Source: an uncultured Clostridia bacterium
GTDB lineage: Bacteria; Bacillota; Clostridia; Christensenellales; Aristaeellaceae
DNA length: 5,549 bases
NCBI GenBank assembly: GCA_946615495.1
Contig: CAMOHY010000164.1
Location: forward strand, 1 to 5,549
Direction of reading: 5' to 3'
This document shows, one piece after another, positions 5,014 to 5,549 of this stretch (positions within the stretch are counted from its first letter, which is position 1; each line of letters starts with the position of its first letter). Under the pieces are notes generated by a model. It did no database searches. It had not been told where the DNA came from and saw only the letters and a list, made by a program, of their open reading frames with translations. The position numbers and the translations under genes are program-made.

Positions 5014-5457
5014 TTGAAAAAGATTGCCGCTGTTCTACTTGCCGCCGTTATGATGCTGACGGGGCTGACTGCTTTAGCTGAGGAGGAAAATAACATGAAT
5101 TGGGCCTATGGCGCAATGCCGCTGAACAATGGAAACGTCGGAACGATCTATTACACTGCCGCTTACTACGGGCTGGAGGGCATCAAGAATCCCGCCAATC
5201 CGGAATACGCCCCCTACACCGCCGAGGAGATCGCCGCAATCGTGAACGGCGCTGTGGACGGCGCGGAGGGCTACCGCTTCGATGCGCCCGCCAATGCGCT
5301 GATCGGCGTCACGGTGGCTGAATCTGATGTAATCTTCTGGTACGACGCCGAGAACGCCGCCGCCATTGTAAGCCATGCGGATCCGCTGACGCTGGATACG
5401 GCTTCCGGCAATTTTGTCACTGCCGCAGGCGAAGCGGTTGCCGCTCCCATTAAATGA
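5014..5457 (+). CDS. Small secreted protein of unknown function
   Basis: I do not recognise a family. From a TTG start the product has 147 residues: signal peptide 1-22 (MKKIAAVLL, hydrophobic core, TALA before EEE), then a mature part of about 125 residues. The mature part is acidic, alanine-rich and has no cysteine. Visible traits are aromatic clusters (NWAYG 29-33, TIYYTAAYYG 44-53, DVIFWYD 105-111), a PEYAPYTAEEIAAIV helix-like stretch (63-77), and a C-terminal half that reads as alternating beta strands. This would suit a small alpha/beta fold outside the cell. Its signal peptide resembles that of the exported flavodoxin at the left edge. An internal ATG at 5095 (residue 28) has AGGAGG 8 bp upstream and could give a 120-residue unexported form. 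The gene has its own promoter, no visible terminator before the window edge, and a probable insertion sequence end 38 bp after its stop. Confidence 0.8.
   Translation: MKKIAAVLLAAVMMLTGLTALAEEENNMNWAYGAMPLNNGNVGTIYYTAAYYGLEGIKNPANPEYAPYTAEEIAAIVNGAVDGAEGYRFDAPANALIGVTVAESDVIFWYDAENAAAIVSHADPLTLDTASGNFVTAAGEAVAAPIK
5081..5097 (+). promoter_or_regulatory. Internal ribosome binding site and ATG after the signal peptide
   Basis: AGGAGG at 5081-5086, 8 bp spacer, ATG at 5095-5097, in frame with the secreted protein. It could start a second product lacking the signal peptide. The same bases encode the EEE of the mature N-terminus, so a chance match from GAG-GAG-GAA codons is possible. Confidence 0.45.
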
Positions 5458-5495
5458 GAAAGTTAATCATAAGCAAATAACAGATTGACGAGTAA

Positions 5496-5549
5496 GGGGC
5501 TGTCTCACAAACAAAAAAGCGCACAAAAAACATGACGGGAAGCTGTAGG
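5496..5549. mobile_element. Probable insertion sequence end (terminal inverted repeat, IS1182-like)
   Basis: GGGGCTGTCTCACAAA at 5496-5511 resembles the terminal inverted repeats seen on IS1182-type and related elements of Firmicutes, which often begin G-rich followed by CTGTCTCA. The A-rich DNA after it, up to the window edge, codes for nothing clear. The transposase and other end would lie beyond the window, so identity rests on the repeat motif alone. Confidence 0.4.

Noticed and set aside
5458..5495. Search for a terminator after the secreted protein gene
   Set aside because: No stem followed by a T run is present in these 38 bases, so none is reported.

Overview
The window looks like a stretch of chromosome from a Gram-positive gut-type clostridium (Firmicutes/Bacillota). 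The reasons are strong AGGAGG-type ribosome binding sites before nearly every gene, near-consensus sigma-A promoters, short clostridial-style signal peptides of the MKKI...ALAEE type, a LuxS gene, and moderately high GC in genes with AT-rich intergenic DNA. The exact genus cannot be fixed from the sequence.

Left part (about 1-3971, minus strand): one compact, TetR-controlled operon read right to left. The order is a TetR-family repressor (3276-3896), an aldo/keto reductase (2220-3257), an exported DUF362 protein (1216-2208), a DUF318/ArsP_1-type permease (315-1223), and an exported flavodoxin whose 3' part runs off the left edge (1-294). Gaps are 18, 11, -8 and 20 bp, with no terminator between genes. 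The promoter is unusually clear: TTGACA, 17 bp, TATGAT. Two perfect 13-bp palindromes (TGACACnGTGTCA) sit on it, one over the -35 box and one at the expected transcription start. This strongly suggests that the repressor controls its own operon. The gene set joins a cytoplasmic NAD(P)H-dependent reductase, a membrane permease and two exported putative redox proteins. This suggests a ligand-induced detoxification or extracytoplasmic redox function; the substrate is unknown.

Middle (about 3972-4786, plus strand): luxS (4160-4684), transcribed divergently from its own TTGACA/TAAAAT promoter and closed by a good Rho-independent terminator (4747-4783). It keeps the zinc ligands and catalytic residues of S-ribosylhomocysteine lyase and appears to be a one-gene unit.

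Right (about 4787-5549, plus strand): an AT-rich regulatory stretch with a 13-bp palindrome, an extended -10 promoter and an 11-bp direct repeat leads into a small secreted protein of unknown function (5014-5457, TTG start). An internal, well-spaced ribosome binding site and ATG lie just after its signal peptide, so a second, unexported form is conceivable. The window ends in what looks like the terminal inverted repeat of an insertion sequence (from about 5496).
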